In this document: piece after piece, positions 55,420-64,000 of the stretch
How positions within the stretch are numbered: the first letter of the stretch is position 1
Layout: the number at the start of each line of letters is the position of its first letter
Assembly (NCBI RefSeq): GCF_001610975.1
Contig: NZ_CP013342.1
Coordinates: forward strand, 2,055,001 to 2,119,000
DNA length: 64,000 nt
Direction: 5' to 3'
DNA from: Sphingopyxis terrae subsp. terrae NBRC 15098
GTDB lineage: Bacteria; Pseudomonadota; Alphaproteobacteria; Sphingomonadales; Sphingomonadaceae
Program-made: the position numbers and the translations under genes
The notes under the pieces: generated by a model
The model's input: only the letters and a program-made list of their open reading frames with translations
Databases searched by the model: none
What the model was told of the DNA's origin: nothing

Positions 55420-56043
55420 ATGGACACCCAGACGCTCGTTCGCCTTCTCGATCTGACCGGCATCGCGGTCTTCGCGCTGTCGGGCGCGTTGATGGCGGTG
55501 CGGCTGCGCCAGACGCTGGTGACGGCGAGCTTCTTTGCGCTCGTCACCGGGGTCGGCGGGGGTAGCGTGCGCGACCTGCTGATTGGCGCGCCGGTCTTCT
55601 GGGTTCAGGACGGCGCGATCGGCGCGGTGTGCATCGCGATTGCGCTGGTCGTGTGGGTGACCCCCGAACGCTGGTGGCAGGGGCAGCTTCTGGAATGGGC
55701 CGATGCGGTCGGGCTCGCCGCCTATGCCGTGTTCGGGACGGCCAAGGCCCTTGCCTGGGGCGTGGCGCCGGTTCCCGCGCTGATGATGGGCGTCATCACC
55801 GGCTGTGTCGGCGGGACGATCCGCGATATACTGGCCGGGGTGCCGTCGATCATCATGCGGCCCGAAATCTATGTCACCGCGGCAGCGCTAGCCTCCGGGC
55901 TGTTTCTGGTCCTGACCTGGCTCGGCGTCGCAACCTCGGTCGCCGCTGTCGCGGGCGCCGCGTCGGGTTTCGTCCTGCGCGGCGCAGCAATTCGCTGGTC
56001 TTTGGCGCTTCCGACGTATAGGGGGCGCCCCGAATCGCGGTGA
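55420..56043 (+). CDS. TRIC-type cation channel family protein (YadS/YicG-like)
   Basis: A 207-residue inner-membrane protein with seven hydrophobic segments in two related halves. Each half has the Gly-rich kink: VTGVGGGSVRDLL near 45 and ITGCVGGTIRDIL near 125. This matches trimeric intracellular cation channels (K+ or Na+ permeable). The ribosome site is weak. Confidence 0.9.
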   Translation: MDTQTLVRLLDLTGIAVFALSGALMAVRLRQTLVTASFFALVTGVGGGSVRDLLIGAPVFWVQDGAIGAVCIAIALVVWVTPERWWQGQLLEWADAVGLAAYAVFGTAKALAWGVAPVPALMMGVITGCVGGTIRDILAGVPSIIMRPEIYVTAAALASGLFLVLTWLGVATSVAAVAGAASGFVLRGAAIRWSLALPTYRGRPESR

Positions 56044-56139
56044 ATAGCGGCAGTGGGAGCCGCAACGCTCGCTTAACGCTGATCCTGTAGAGGATCCGGT
56101 GACGCGCGGAGAGGCGCGTCGTGGGGACCAGTTTCGACC

Positions 56140-56388
56140 TTGAAGACATTGCTGATTCATTTCGGCGCCGGGGTGGCGGCGTCCGACTGCGTGGATGCTT
56201 GTCACGACACGGCGCACACCGGGCGATGGATCATCGGCCTGTCGCTGGTGATCTTTGCGCTGCCGTTTTGCGCGCATGCGGCGCGACGCGTCCTTCTGTC
56301 GCGCGCGCGCGCCGGCCGGCGCATCCGGCGTGGCGCGGTTCCGACGAAGCCGGCCCGGTTTCGCTTTCGCAGACGGGCGCCCTCTTGA
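56140..56388 (+). CDS. Small basic membrane protein, uncertain
   Basis: An 82-residue frame with a TTG start. It has one hydrophobic helix (about 29-46, WIIGLSLVIFALPFCAHA) and a strongly basic tail. Third-position G+C is high as in real genes here. No ATG start exists, and the nearest GGGGA is 12 nt away. It precedes the alpha/beta hydrolase gene by 55 nt. Family not recognised. Confidence 0.4.
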   Translation: MKTLLIHFGAGVAASDCVDACHDTAHTGRWIIGLSLVIFALPFCAHAARRVLLSRARAGRRIRRGAVPTKPARFRFRRRAPS

Positions 56389-56443
56389 CCGCGCCGCGCG
56401 CAGCGGCACAGTGGCGGTTTGACGATCGGGGAGCGGCGACGGC

Positions 56444-57343
56444 ATGGCGACAGAGCAGGCAGCGGTAAACGGGATCAGCATCACCTTCGAAGACAAGGGG
56501 CCGCGCGATGCGCCGGTGATCCTGCTGGTGATGGGGCTGGGCGGGCAGTTGACACTGTGGCCCGACGAATTTGTCGATGCGCTGAATGCGCGCGGCTTTC
56601 GGACCATCCGGTACGACAACCGCGACGTCGGCCTGTCTACGCGCTTCGACGCGGCCGGTGTCCCCAATCTCAAATGGATGTTCGTGAAGTCGCTGCTGCG
56701 CCTCCCGGTGCGGAGCGCTTACACGCTCGCCGACATGGCGGCCGACGGCGTGGCCTTGCTTGACCATCTGGGCATCGCGCGGGCGCATATCGTCGGCGTG
56801 TCGATGGGCGGGATGATTTCGCAGCATATCGCCGCGCGCTATCCGGACCGCGTGCTGTCGCTGACGTCGGTGATGTCGACGACCGGCAATCCCCGCCTGC
56901 CGCGCGCGCAGAAGGAAGCGATGCAGGTGCTGACCAGCCGCCCGATGAGCGGCGATCCCGAAGATCTGATCGCCTATTCGGTGCGCGCTGCCAAGGTGAT
57001 CGGCAGCCCCGGCTACCCGCCCGACGAGGAGCGGTTGCAGCGGCGCGTGCGCAGCGATTTCGAACGTGGCTGGTATCCGCAGGGCGTCGCGCGCCAGATG
57101 GCGGCGATCGTCGCCGATGGCGACCGGCGGCCGATGCTGAAGTCGATCGACGCGCCGACGCTGGTGATCCATGGCGAGGGCGATCCGCTGGTGCCGCTGG
57201 CGGGCGGACGCGATACCGCCGACAATATTCCGGGCGCCCGACTGCTCACCATCCCCGGCATGGGGCATGATTTGCCGCTGGGATTGGTCGATACGCTGGC
57301 CGATGCGATCGCCGGTCACGCCGGGGCGGTTGCCCGGGCCTGA
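56444..57343 (+). CDS. Alpha/beta hydrolase
   Basis: A 299-residue hydrolase. GVSMGG (118-123) has the nucleophile Ser120, HGEGDPLVPL the acid and GMGHDLP the His. MGLGGQLTLWPDEFVDAL and RTIRYDNRDVGLSTR are typical of the 3-oxoadipate enol-lactonase / DhmA-like group. Cytoplasmic, substrate unknown. Confidence 0.86.
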   Translation: MATEQAAVNGISITFEDKGPRDAPVILLVMGLGGQLTLWPDEFVDALNARGFRTIRYDNRDVGLSTRFDAAGVPNLKWMFVKSLLRLPVRSAYTLADMAADGVALLDHLGIARAHIVGVSMGGMISQHIAARYPDRVLSLTSVMSTTGNPRLPRAQKEAMQVLTSRPMSGDPEDLIAYSVRAAKVIGSPGYPPDEERLQRRVRSDFERGWYPQGVARQMAAIVADGDRRPMLKSIDAPTLVIHGEGDPLVPLAGGRDTADNIPGARLLTIPGMGHDLPLGLVDTLADAIAGHAGAVARA

Positions 57344-57373
57344 GCTATAGGGCGGCTTTTTGCCTTATAGCTC
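57342..57373. terminator. Hairpin spanning two convergent stop codons
   Basis: GAGCTATAGGGC / GCCTTATAGCTC pairs over 12 bases (one G-U) around an eight-base loop with five T residues. It covers the stop codons of both the hydrolase and the HhH gene, so it may terminate both. Confidence 0.65.
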
Positions 57374-57994
57374 GCCGCCGAGGGCACCATATTTCGCCTC
57401 GAACCCCGCCTTGTCGCCCTTCGCCAGATAGCCGGCCTGGTCGACGATATTGTCGCGGACGATGCGGCCCTGAAACGCGCCGAGCTGTGGATCGATCGCG
57501 GCGATATCGGCGTCGGTCCAGGCGGCGATCTGCGCAAAGCTGGTGACGCCAAGGCCGCCGAGCAGCGTCGCCATTTTCGGCCCGACGCCCTTCAGCAATT
57601 GCAGATTATCGGCTTTGGCGGCGGCAGGGGCGGGAGCGGCTTCTGCCGGCGGGGCAGGGGCGACCGGTGGAGGCGCGGCCGGTTCGGGCTCGGGCGCATG
57701 CGCGACGGGTGCGGGCGGGACGGTGGGTTCCGCCGGAATATCGGAGGCTGTGGGCGGTGCAGCCGGCACCGGAGGCGGCGACGCGGGCGCGGGTTCCTTT
57801 GGCTTGAAGCGCGCTGGTTCGGCTTTGACGATGTCGGGCTTCGCCACTTCCAGCGGTTTTTTCGGCTCGGCCGGCATCGCTGCGGGCGGCGCTGCTTCGT
57901 CGGGCCGCTTGCGGCCGAACAGCCACCACAGCAGGACGACCGCGACGACCAGTCCGACGACCGCGATGATCCAATTTTCCTGAAGCCACGTCAT
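57365..57994 (-). CDS. Membrane-anchored helix-hairpin-helix protein
   Basis: A 209-residue protein with one N-terminal membrane helix (8-26), an Ala/Pro-rich linker (about 35-130) and a C-terminal helix-hairpin-helix domain: NLQLLKGVGPKMATLLGGLGVTSFAQIAAW. Similar HhH ends occur with ribosomal L21 or NADH dehydrogenase subunits in alphaproteobacteria. It could tether DNA or RNA to the membrane; no catalytic site is seen. Confidence 0.78.
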   Translation of the reverse strand: MTWLQENWIIAVVGLVVAVVLLWWLFGRKRPDEAAPPAAMPAEPKKPLEVAKPDIVKAEPARFKPKEPAPASPPPVPAAPPTASDIPAEPTVPPAPVAHAPEPEPAAPPPVAPAPPAEAAPAPAAAKADNLQLLKGVGPKMATLLGGLGVTSFAQIAAWTDADIAAIDPQLGAFQGRIVRDNIVDQAGYLAKGDKAGFEAKYGALGGEL

Positions 57995-58053
57995 GATGAT
58001 CTCCCTGTTTCACTGTCAGCCTAAGCCGACGGGGGTGGCGCGTCCAGCACCGC

Positions 58054-59331
58054 TCAGCGCGCCTCTCGGTTGACCTCGCGCCAGCCGATGTCGCGGCGGC
58101 AGAAGCCGCTCGGGAAATCGAGCTTGTCGACCGCGGCATAGGTGCGCGCCTGCGCTTCGGTGACACTCTTGCCCGTCGCGGTGACGTTGAGAACGCGTCC
58201 CCCCGCGGCGACGATCGCGCCGTCGGCGCGCGCGGTCCCGGCATGGAAGACGCGCACGCCTCCCGCTTCGGCCGCGGCGATGTTGCGGATCGCGCCACCC
58301 TTTTCGGGGGTGCCCGGATAGCCGTTCGCCGCCATCACGACGGTCAGCGCATAGCCGCCGGTAAAGGTCGGCGCGGGCACGTCGGCGAGCCGCCCGGTCG
58401 CGGCGGCATGAAGCAGCGCGGCAAAATCTCCGGTCAGGCGCATCATCAGCACCTGACATTCGGGATCACCGAAACGGCAATTATATTCGATCAGCTTGGG
58501 GCCTTCGCTGGTCAGCATCAGCCCGGCGAACAGCACCCCGACATAGGGCGTGCCTTCGGCGGCGAGTGCGGCGACGGTGGGACGGATGATCCGATCCATC
58601 ACCTCGGCTTCGAGCTCCTTGGTCAGCACAGGCGCCGGGCTGTAGGCGCCCATGCCGCCGGTGTTGGGCCCGGTGTCGCCGTCGCCGACGCGCTTGTGAT
58701 CCTGGGCGCTGCCGAAGGCGATGACATTGGTGCCGTCGGACAGCGCGAAGAAGCTTGCCTCCTCGCCGGTCATGAATTCCTCGATCACCACCTCGGCACC
58801 CGCGCCGCCAAAGGCGCCCGCGAACATGTCGGCGATCGCGGCTTCGGCCTCGGCGCGAGTCTCGGCGATGATCACGCCCTTGCCCGCGGCGAGCCCGTCG
58901 GCCTTGATCACGACCGGAATCGCGAAATCGGCGAGCGCGGCCAGCGCGGCGTCGGCGCTGGTGCAGCGCACATAGCCGGCGGTCGGAATCGCGGCGCGCG
59001 CACACAGATCCTTGGTAAAGCCCTTCGATCCTTCGAGCTGCGCGGCGGCGGCGGACGGGCCGAAGACCGGAATGTCGATCGCGCGCAACCGGTCACCGAG
59101 GCCGGCGACGAGCGGCCCTTCGGGGCCGACGACGACGAAATCGATCGCATGGGTGCGCACGAAGGCGACGAGCCCGTCAACATCGTCGGCTGCGATCGGC
59201 ACACATTCGGCATAGACTTCGATCCCGGGGTTTCCGGGTGCTGCATAGAGCTTGGCGCAACTCGGCGATTGTGCCAGTTGCCAGCTCAGCGCATGTTCGC
59301 GCCCCCCAGATCCGACCAGCAGGATATTCAT
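58054..59331 (-). CDS. purD: Phosphoribosylamine-glycine ligase
   Basis: Second step of purine synthesis, ATP-grasp enzyme in the cytoplasm. The 425-residue protein begins [17 protein letters not shown], has [13 protein letters not shown], the ATP-grasp loop [10 protein letters not shown], and [12 protein letters not shown] near 290. Length is normal. Its start codon overlaps that of xseA on the other strand. AGGGACG precedes ATG 59331. Confidence 0.95.
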   Translation of the reverse strand: MNILLVGSGGREHALSWQLAQSPSCAKLYAAPGNPGIEVYAECVPIAADDVDGLVAFVRTHAIDFVVVGPEGPLVAGLGDRLRAIDIPVFGPSAAAAQLEGSKGFTKDLCARAAIPTAGYVRCTSADAALAALADFAIPVVIKADGLAAGKGVIIAETRAEAEAAIADMFAGAFGGAGAEVVIEEFMTGEEASFFALSDGTNVIAFGSAQDHKRVGDGDTGPNTGGMGAYSPAPVLTKELEAEVMDRIIRPTVAALAAEGTPYVGVLFAGLMLTSEGPKLIEYNCRFGDPECQVLMMRLTGDFAALLHAAATGRLADVPAPTFTGGYALTVVMAANGYPGTPEKGGAIRNIAAAEAGGVRVFHAGTARADGAIVAAGGRVLNVTATGKSVTEAQARTYAAVDKLDFPSGFCRRDIGWREVNREAR

Positions 59332-60760
59332 GAGCGTCCCTTTTCCGTCCGACGATGGCACCGAAGCGCGGCTGTTAGCCGAGGCGACGGCGGGCGACAA
59401 TGCACCCGCGCTGTCGGTCACGCAATTGTCGGCGGCGATCAAGCGGACGGTCGAGGACGGCTTTGCGCGGGTCCGCGTGCGCGGTGAGCTGTCGGGGGCG
59501 AAGCGTGCGGCATCAGGGCATTTCTACGCCGCGCTCAAGGACGACAACGCGCTGATCGACATGGTGATGTGGAAGGGGCAGGCGGCGCGCCTCGCCTTCC
59601 GGCCCGAAGATGGCATCGAGGTGATCGCGACGGGCAAGCTCACCACCTATCCCGGCCGCTCCAAATATCAGCTGGTCGTCGAAAGCCTGGAGGTCGCGGG
59701 CGAAGGCGCGTTGATGCTGTTGTTCGAAAAGCTGAAGGCGCGGCTTGGCGCCGAAGGGCTGTTCGACCGAGAACGCAAGCAGCCGTTGCCCTATCTGCCG
59801 CGCGTCATCGGCGTCGTTACCTCGCCGACCGGGGCAGTGATTCGCGACATTCTTCATCGCCTCGCCGATCGCTGCCCGACGCGCGTGATCGTGTGGCCGG
59901 TGCTGGTGCAGGGCGAAGGGGCGGCGGCGCAGGTTGCGAATGCGGTGCGCGGTTTCGATGCGCTCGCGCCCGGCGGACCGGTGCCGCGCCCCGACCTTGT
60001 CATCGTCGCGCGCGGCGGCGGTTCGATCGAGGATTTATGGGCGTTCAACGAAGAAATCGTGGTGCGTGCGATCGCCGATTGCCGCATTCCGACGATCAGC
60101 GCGGTCGGCCATGAAACCGATGTGACGCTGGCCGATTATGCCGCCGACGTGCGCGCGCCGACGCCAACCGCCGCCGCCGAAATGGCGGTGCCGGTGCGCG
60201 CCGAGCTCATCGCGCAGCTTGCGACGTGGCGCAGCCGTATGACGGGCGCGGCGACGCGCCAACGCGCGCTCGCCGGCGAGCGATTGACTGCGCTCGCGCG
60301 GCACCTGCCGAAGCGCGAGGCGCTCTACGCCCCCCAGCGCCAGCGGCTCGACGACGCCGCCGAGCGGCTCGATCGCAGCCAGCGCCACCGGCTCGCGCTC
60401 GCCGGCGAACGGCTGGTGACGCGCGGCGCGGCGCTGCGTCCGGCGCTGCTGGCGCGTGCCTGGGACCGCGATCGCGCCAAGCTGGCGGGGCTTGCGCGGC
60501 TGCTGACCTCGCTCGATCCGCGCGCGTTGCTTGCCCGTGGCTATGCGATGGTGCGCGATGCCGACGGGGCGATCGTGCCGAGCGCGGCGCGCGCCCGTGG
60601 GGCAGGCCATCTGCGGCTTGCCTTCGCCGATGGCGAGGTGCCGGTGACGGTGGCGGAGGGCGATGCGCCGCCACCCCCTGCGCCCTCCGCTGCGCCGGCG
60701 CCAAAGCCCGCGCGCAAGCCCCCCGCCGCGCCGGGGCGGGGACAGGGCGAGCTGTTCTGA
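59330..60760 (+). CDS. xseA: Exodeoxyribonuclease VII large subunit
   Basis: Single-strand DNA exonuclease. The 476-residue protein has an OB-fold (about 25-125, [18 protein letters not shown]), and the nuclease core with [29 protein letters not shown] and [18 protein letters not shown] long helical region and an Ala/Pro-rich tail follow. AGGAT lies five bases before ATG 59330. xseB is not in the window. Confidence 0.93.
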   Translation: MSVPFPSDDGTEARLLAEATAGDNAPALSVTQLSAAIKRTVEDGFARVRVRGELSGAKRAASGHFYAALKDDNALIDMVMWKGQAARLAFRPEDGIEVIATGKLTTYPGRSKYQLVVESLEVAGEGALMLLFEKLKARLGAEGLFDRERKQPLPYLPRVIGVVTSPTGAVIRDILHRLADRCPTRVIVWPVLVQGEGAAAQVANAVRGFDALAPGGPVPRPDLVIVARGGGSIEDLWAFNEEIVVRAIADCRIPTISAVGHETDVTLADYAADVRAPTPTAAAEMAVPVRAELIAQLATWRSRMTGAATRQRALAGERLTALARHLPKREALYAPQRQRLDDAAERLDRSQRHRLALAGERLVTRGAALRPALLARAWDRDRAKLAGLARLLTSLDPRALLARGYAMVRDADGAIVPSAARARGAGHLRLAFADGEVPVTVAEGDAPPPPAPSAAPAPKPARKPPAAPGRGQGELF

Positions 60761-60824
60761 GCGCCGCAGGGGTGGCCGAAATCGCGCAGGTCGCTATATT
60801 GCATCCGATATCTTGGACAATTTG

Positions 60825-61049
60825 ATGGACCCCGCCATGTTGATCGCCAGCCGCAACCGCCTTGCCCGCCTGCAATATGGCCCGAACGGATTTCGTATCC
60901 TGTCGCCGGGCGACCATGTGCTGTGCGCGGTGAGCGGGGTGCCGATCGGGCTCGACGAGCTGCGCTATTGGTCGGTTGCGCGGCAGGAGCCCTATGCGAC
61001 CGCGGCGATTTCGGTGCAGGCCGCACTGGACGCGGCGCGCGGCGCATGA
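60825..61049 (+). CDS. DUF2093 family small protein
   Basis: A 74-residue protein with the conserved core GFRILSPGDHVLCAVSGVPI followed by LDELRYWSV, which matches the DUF2093 family of alphaproteobacteria. Function unknown; one Cys may be structural. ATG 60825 or 60837 are both possible starts. It overlaps the M23 gene by ATGA. Confidence 0.8.
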   Translation: MDPAMLIASRNRLARLQYGPNGFRILSPGDHVLCAVSGVPIGLDELRYWSVARQEPYATAAISVQAALDAARGA

Positions 61050-61984
61050 CCGCGCGCGGGGCAGCGCCCCGAGCGATTGCTTCGCTGACCCTGGCCATTG
61101 CGGCGGCAGGCTGTGTACCCGCCGTGGCCGACAGTCCCCCGGCGCCCAAGGTGGCAGCGCCCGCTGCCGCCGCGCCTTCCGTACCGACCACACCCCCGGT
61201 CCCGAAGCCGCTTCCCGGTCCCGCCGATTTCGCCTTTCGCGGCAGCATGATCCAGGGCGGAACGCTGATCGGCCAAGTGCCGGGCGGAACGCGCATGTTG
61301 ACGCTCGATGGCGCACCCGTTCCGGTCGCAGGCGATGGCGCTTTCCTGATCGCCTTCGATCGCGATGCGCCCGCGAGCCAGCAACTGGTAGCGACCCTTT
61401 CCGACGGGCGCACGGTTACGCGGACGCTGAGCATTGCGGCGGGGAATTGGCGGATCGAAAATATCAACGCGCCCTATCGCGGCAGCGCATCAAGCGACGC
61501 CGAATTCGAACGCCGTCGCCCCGCCGAACTGGCGCAGATCGCTGCGGCGCGCGCGAGCCATGTCGAATCGGACGGCTGGCGGCAGCAATTTCGCTGGCCC
61601 GCGCCGGGGCGGCTCTCAGGCTTCTTCGGTTCGCAGCGCGTCTATCAGGGCAAGCCGGGGAGCTATCATAGCGGCACCGATATCGCCGTGCCCGCGGGCA
61701 CGCCCTTTTTCGCGCCCGCCGACGGGGTCGTGGTGCTCGCGGCCGATGCGCCCTTCACGCTCGAAGGAAATTTGCTGATCGTCGACCACGGCATGGGGCT
61801 GACCAGCGCCTTTCTGCACTGCCAGCGCCTCGATGTGAAGGTCGGCGACCGTGTGACGCAAGGGCAACAGCTCGGTACGGTGGGCGCGACGGGACGGGCA
61901 ACAGGGCCGCATATGCATTGGGGGCTCAAATGGCGCGACGCGCGGCTCGACCCGGGCACGCTCGCGGGACCGATGGCGCGATAA
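61046..61984 (+). CDS. M23 (LytM-type) peptidase lipoprotein
   Basis: A 312-residue murein endopeptidase-like protein. The lipobox Cys (AIAAAGC, residue 24) suggests an outer-membrane anchor. A Pro-rich linker and a strand-rich middle precede the LytM domain. The zinc set is complete: His208 and Asp212 (YHSGTDIAVP) and His289/His291 (GPHMHWGL). It should cut peptidoglycan cross-links or act with division amidases. Confidence 0.9.
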   Translation: MTARGAAPRAIASLTLAIAAAGCVPAVADSPPAPKVAAPAAAAPSVPTTPPVPKPLPGPADFAFRGSMIQGGTLIGQVPGGTRMLTLDGAPVPVAGDGAFLIAFDRDAPASQQLVATLSDGRTVTRTLSIAAGNWRIENINAPYRGSASSDAEFERRRPAELAQIAAARASHVESDGWRQQFRWPAPGRLSGFFGSQRVYQGKPGSYHSGTDIAVPAGTPFFAPADGVVVLAADAPFTLEGNLLIVDHGMGLTSAFLHCQRLDVKVGDRVTQGQQLGTVGATGRATGPHMHWGLKWRDARLDPGTLAGPMAR

Positions 61985-62005
61985 TCGAGGCGTTTCGATT
62001 GGAGG

Positions 62006-62020
62006 CGTAATTTAATTACG
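62006..62020. promoter_or_regulatory. 15-nt AT-rich palindrome after the M23 gene
   Basis: CGTAATT-t-AATTACG is a perfect palindrome around a single base in the 254-nt gap before the TonB receptor. It looks like a homodimeric regulator site. No T-run, so not a terminator. Confidence 0.4.
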
Positions 62021-62049
62021 TACTAGGGTCGTTGATTATTCGAAGTGTG

Positions 62050-62059
62050 TGAGCGCTCA
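62050..62059. promoter_or_regulatory. lac-operator-like palindrome upstream of the TonB receptor
   Basis: TGAGCGCTCA, in the context GTGTGAGCGCTCATTTG, equals the core of the ideal symmetric lac operator (TGTGAGCGCTCACA) apart from the right flank. A central CG is typical of LacI-family sites. It lies 180 nt before the receptor start, so the receptor may be controlled by a sugar-responsive LacI-type protein. Confidence 0.45.
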
Positions 62060-62238
62060 TTTGTGTTGTTGCAAATTCGTCACAATCGCTCGTGAAACCG
62101 CGTCCCTCGGGGGGAATTCCCTTTACTCACCATGAATGAGCGATCATCCCGCACGCTATCGGGGTGTCTGTTCGGCGGCTTTGCGCTGCGAAAATAGGGG
62201 CCCGGGTATAACCACCACCAGTAGCAAGGGACTGCACT

Positions 62239-64000
62239 GTGAAGAAAACCCACTATTCCAAGCTGAAGCTTGGCGCTGCGCCGATCGTTATCGGCGTTGC
62301 CCTTGCTTCGGTTCCTGCCTTCGCGCAAGACGCCGAGGAAGGCGCCGCTGCGCCGGGTTCGGAGATCGTCGTTACCGGCACCCTGATCCGCAACCCCAAC
62401 CTCGAACAGTCGACGCCCGTCAACGTCACCACTTCGGACGCGATCGAACTGAAGCAGTCGAACGTCGCTGAGGAAGTTCTTCGCGAATTGCCCGGCGTCG
62501 TTCCGAATATCGGTTCGGCGGTGAACAACGGCAACGGCGGTGCGTCCTACGTCGATCTTCGCGGTCTCGGCTCGACCCGTAACATCGTCCTGCTCAACGG
62601 CAACCGCGTTGCGCCGTCGGACGTGAACGGCCGTGTCGACCTCAACAACATTCCGCTTGCCCTGATCGAACGCGTCGACGCGCTGACCGGTGCGGCGGTG
62701 ACCACCTATGGCGCAGATGCCATCACCGGCGTCGTCAACTTCGTCACCAAGCGCGATTTTGCCGGCTTTGAAATGACCGCGTCGGAACAGATCACTGAAA
62801 AGGGCGACGGCAACATCTTCCGTGTTGACGCGACGATCGGTGCAAACTTCGACGATGGCCGCGGTAATGCGGTGCTGAGCATCGGCTATCAGCAGGCCGA
62901 CCCTGTCTATCAGGGTGCGCGCGGTTTCTCGGACAACACGCTCGACAGCTATTCGGACACGTTCATCGGTTCGGGTACGTCGGTCCCCTCGCGCTTCTCG
63001 GGCACGCGTCCGCTTACCGGCGGCGTACCGAACGTCCTCGCGCAGTATACGCAGACCGGCACCGTGCCGAACCCGAACTTTGACCCGACCCAGCCCGTCA
63101 GCGCAACGAACCCGGCGACGCTGCCGGTTCTCGCTCTGACGCCCGGCGGTGCTGCCAACGGCGGCGTTCGTCAGGTCAATAGTGCTGGCCAGGCGGTCGG
63201 CACGTTCCAAACCTACAACTTCAACCCGTTCAACATCTTCCAGACGCCGTTCGAGCGCTTCAACATCTATGGCCAGGCCAATTATGAAGTGTCCGATGCG
63301 GTGGAAGTGTACACCCGGGGCATGTTCTCGAAGAACACCGTGTCAACGATCATCGCACCGTCGGGTTCGTTCGGTGGCTCGGTTGCGATCAATCTGAACA
63401 ACCCGAATCTGCCTGCGGCGCTGCGTGACCAGTTCTGTGCGTTCAACGTCGCTCCGGTGGTCAATGGCGTCGATGCCAACGGGGATCCGATTTCGGGCCA
63501 GTCTGCTTATACGCCGCGCTTTACGCCGGCTGAGTGCGCAGCGGCAGCTACGGCTACAGGCCGGAGCGATCCCAACTACCGCGAAGTCACCGTCACGCTG
63601 AACCGTCGTACGCCCGAAGTCGGCCCGCGTATCAGCAACTATCAGACGACCTTCTTCGATTATCGCGTCGGTGCGCGCGGCGGCATCACCGATACGCTCG
63701 ATTGGAGCCTCGAGGGCGCCTATGGCGAGTCGGAAAATATCCAGAGCATCAACGGCTACACGCTGCAGTCGCGTTTCCGCGAAGCGTCGCTGTCCAATGA
63801 TGGCGTGACCTGTCAGAGCGGCAATGCTGATTGCGTTCCGGTCAACCTGTTCGGTCCTGAAGGGTCGATCACGCCAGAAGCCGCGCGGTATCTCTCGGAA
63901 AAGAGCACCTCGACCAACCGCACTTCGCTTGCGCAGGTCCGCGGCATCATTTCGGGTGATCTCGGCTTCTCGTCGCCGGGTGCGGTCCAGCCGATCGGCT
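62239..64000 (+). CDS. TonB-dependent receptor (partial, runs off the window)
   Basis: An outer-membrane import receptor; 587 codons are seen without a stop. A GTG start at 62239 follows AAGGGA at 8 nt. The signal peptide ends in PAFAQ (about residue 30). A TonB-box-like EIVVTGT follows near 43, then the plug domain (about 55-170: SNVAEEVLRELPGVVPNIGS, LRGLGSTRNIVLLNGNRV, GADAITGVVNFVTKRDF). Long, Asn- and Thr-rich loops follow in the barrel. The size and plug type match sphingomonad receptors for sugars or organic compounds. A lac-operator-like site lies upstream. Confidence 0.93.
   Translation, partial: MKKTHYSKLKLGAAPIVIGVALASVPAFAQDAEEGAAAPGSEIVVTGTLIRNPNLEQSTPVNVTTSDAIELKQSNVAEEVLRELPGVVPNIGSAVNNGNGGASYVDLRGLGSTRNIVLLNGNRVAPSDVNGRVDLNNIPLALIERVDALTGAAVTTYGADAITGVVNFVTKRDFAGFEMTASEQITEKGDGNIFRVDATIGANFDDGRGNAVLSIGYQQADPVYQGARGFSDNTLDSYSDTFIGSGTSVPSRFSGTRPLTGGVPNVLAQYTQTGTVPNPNFDPTQPVSATNPATLPVLALTPGGAANGGVRQVNSAGQAVGTFQTYNFNPFNIFQTPFERFNIYGQANYEVSDAVEVYTRGMFSKNTVSTIIAPSGSFGGSVAINLNNPNLPAALRDQFCAFNVAPVVNGVDANGDPISGQSAYTPRFTPAECAAAATATGRSDPNYREVTVTLNRRTPEVGPRISNYQTTFFDYRVGARGGITDTLDWSLEGAYGESENIQSINGYTLQSRFREASLSNDGVTCQSGNADCVPVNLFGPEGSITPEAARYLSEKSTSTNRTSLAQVRGIISGDLGFSSPGAVQPIG

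Noticed and set aside
53781..55547. A 588-codon minus-strand frame over lpdA
   Set aside because: Antisense shadow of lpdA; no recognisable domain and no ribosome site.

Overview
The window is about 66% G+C, gene-dense, and free of rRNA, tRNA, CRISPR or transposase signals. Gene content and layout point to an alphaproteobacterium of the Sphingomonadales, most like Sphingopyxis: short rnd-lptC-lptA set, CTAG-poor coding style, a large TonB-dependent receptor, TCA genes mdh/sucD/sucA/sucB/lpd in one block, an N-terminally extended S9 protein, and a perfect CtrA-type box. This assignment is inference from gene content, not from a marker-gene comparison.

Layout. 1-2.4 kb: end of an unknown gene, an epoxide hydrolase, an MliC-type lysozyme-inhibitor lipoprotein and a beta/gamma-crystallin-like secreted protein. 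2.4-6 kb: a CNT nucleoside transporter and a divergent secreted S9 peptidase. 6-10.1 kb: a tightly overlapping operon yhhQ-argB-yggT-folD-lipoprotein-marC. 10.1-16.8 kb: cell-envelope and stress genes (OmpA-like lipoprotein, CorC/HlyC protein, lptA-lptC-rnd, a double cold-shock-domain protein with a Gly-rich arm, dps, a GDT1-like membrane protein). 16.9-22.2 kb: dipeptide epimerase dgcA, a MarR regulator with an AT-rich palindrome, a stress protein, a VOC protein, a frameshifted soxR and a soluble chemoreceptor-like protein preceded by a CtrA box. 22.3-27 kb: aqpZ, galU, a complete yfiR-yfiN-yfiB cyclic-di-GMP module, and msrA. 27-31 kb: an M48-type protease, heme A synthase, rplM-rpsI. 31-43 kb: a lipid/surface block with a DJ-1 protein, a kinase-like phosphotransferase paired with an unknown protein, a metallophosphoesterase, a diacylglycerol-kinase-family protein, an esterase, a nucleotidyltransferase, two tandem GT2 glycosyltransferases, a Wzx-type flippase, a CDP-glycerol-glycerophosphotransferase-like enzyme and a HAD phosphatase. 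43-55.3 kb: sdhB, a thioesterase, zapE, a polysaccharide deacetylase, a PAP2 phosphatase, then mdh, a small membrane protein, sucD, sucA, sucB, lpd. 55.4-64 kb: TRIC channel, alpha/beta hydrolase, HhH membrane protein, divergent purD/xseA with overlapping start codons, a DUF2093 protein, an M23 peptidase lipoprotein, and the first 587 codons of a TonB-dependent receptor cut by the window edge.

How the genes work together. sdhB, mdh, sucD, sucA, sucB and lpd supply one arm of the TCA cycle, but sdhCDA and sucC are not beside them; a small membrane protein sits where sucC is often found. YfiR/YfiN/YfiB form a periplasm-to-cytoplasm switch for cyclic-di-GMP; the YfiN inhibitory site looks degenerate. 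The 33.9-43 kb block reads as export and phospho-polyol decoration of a surface glycan and is the best candidate for an undescribed pathway. The most notable non-coding signals are a 44-nt dyad between the divergent glycan operons, a lac-operator-like palindrome upstream of the TonB receptor, the CtrA box, and a perfect 10-bp hairpin between sucD and sucA.
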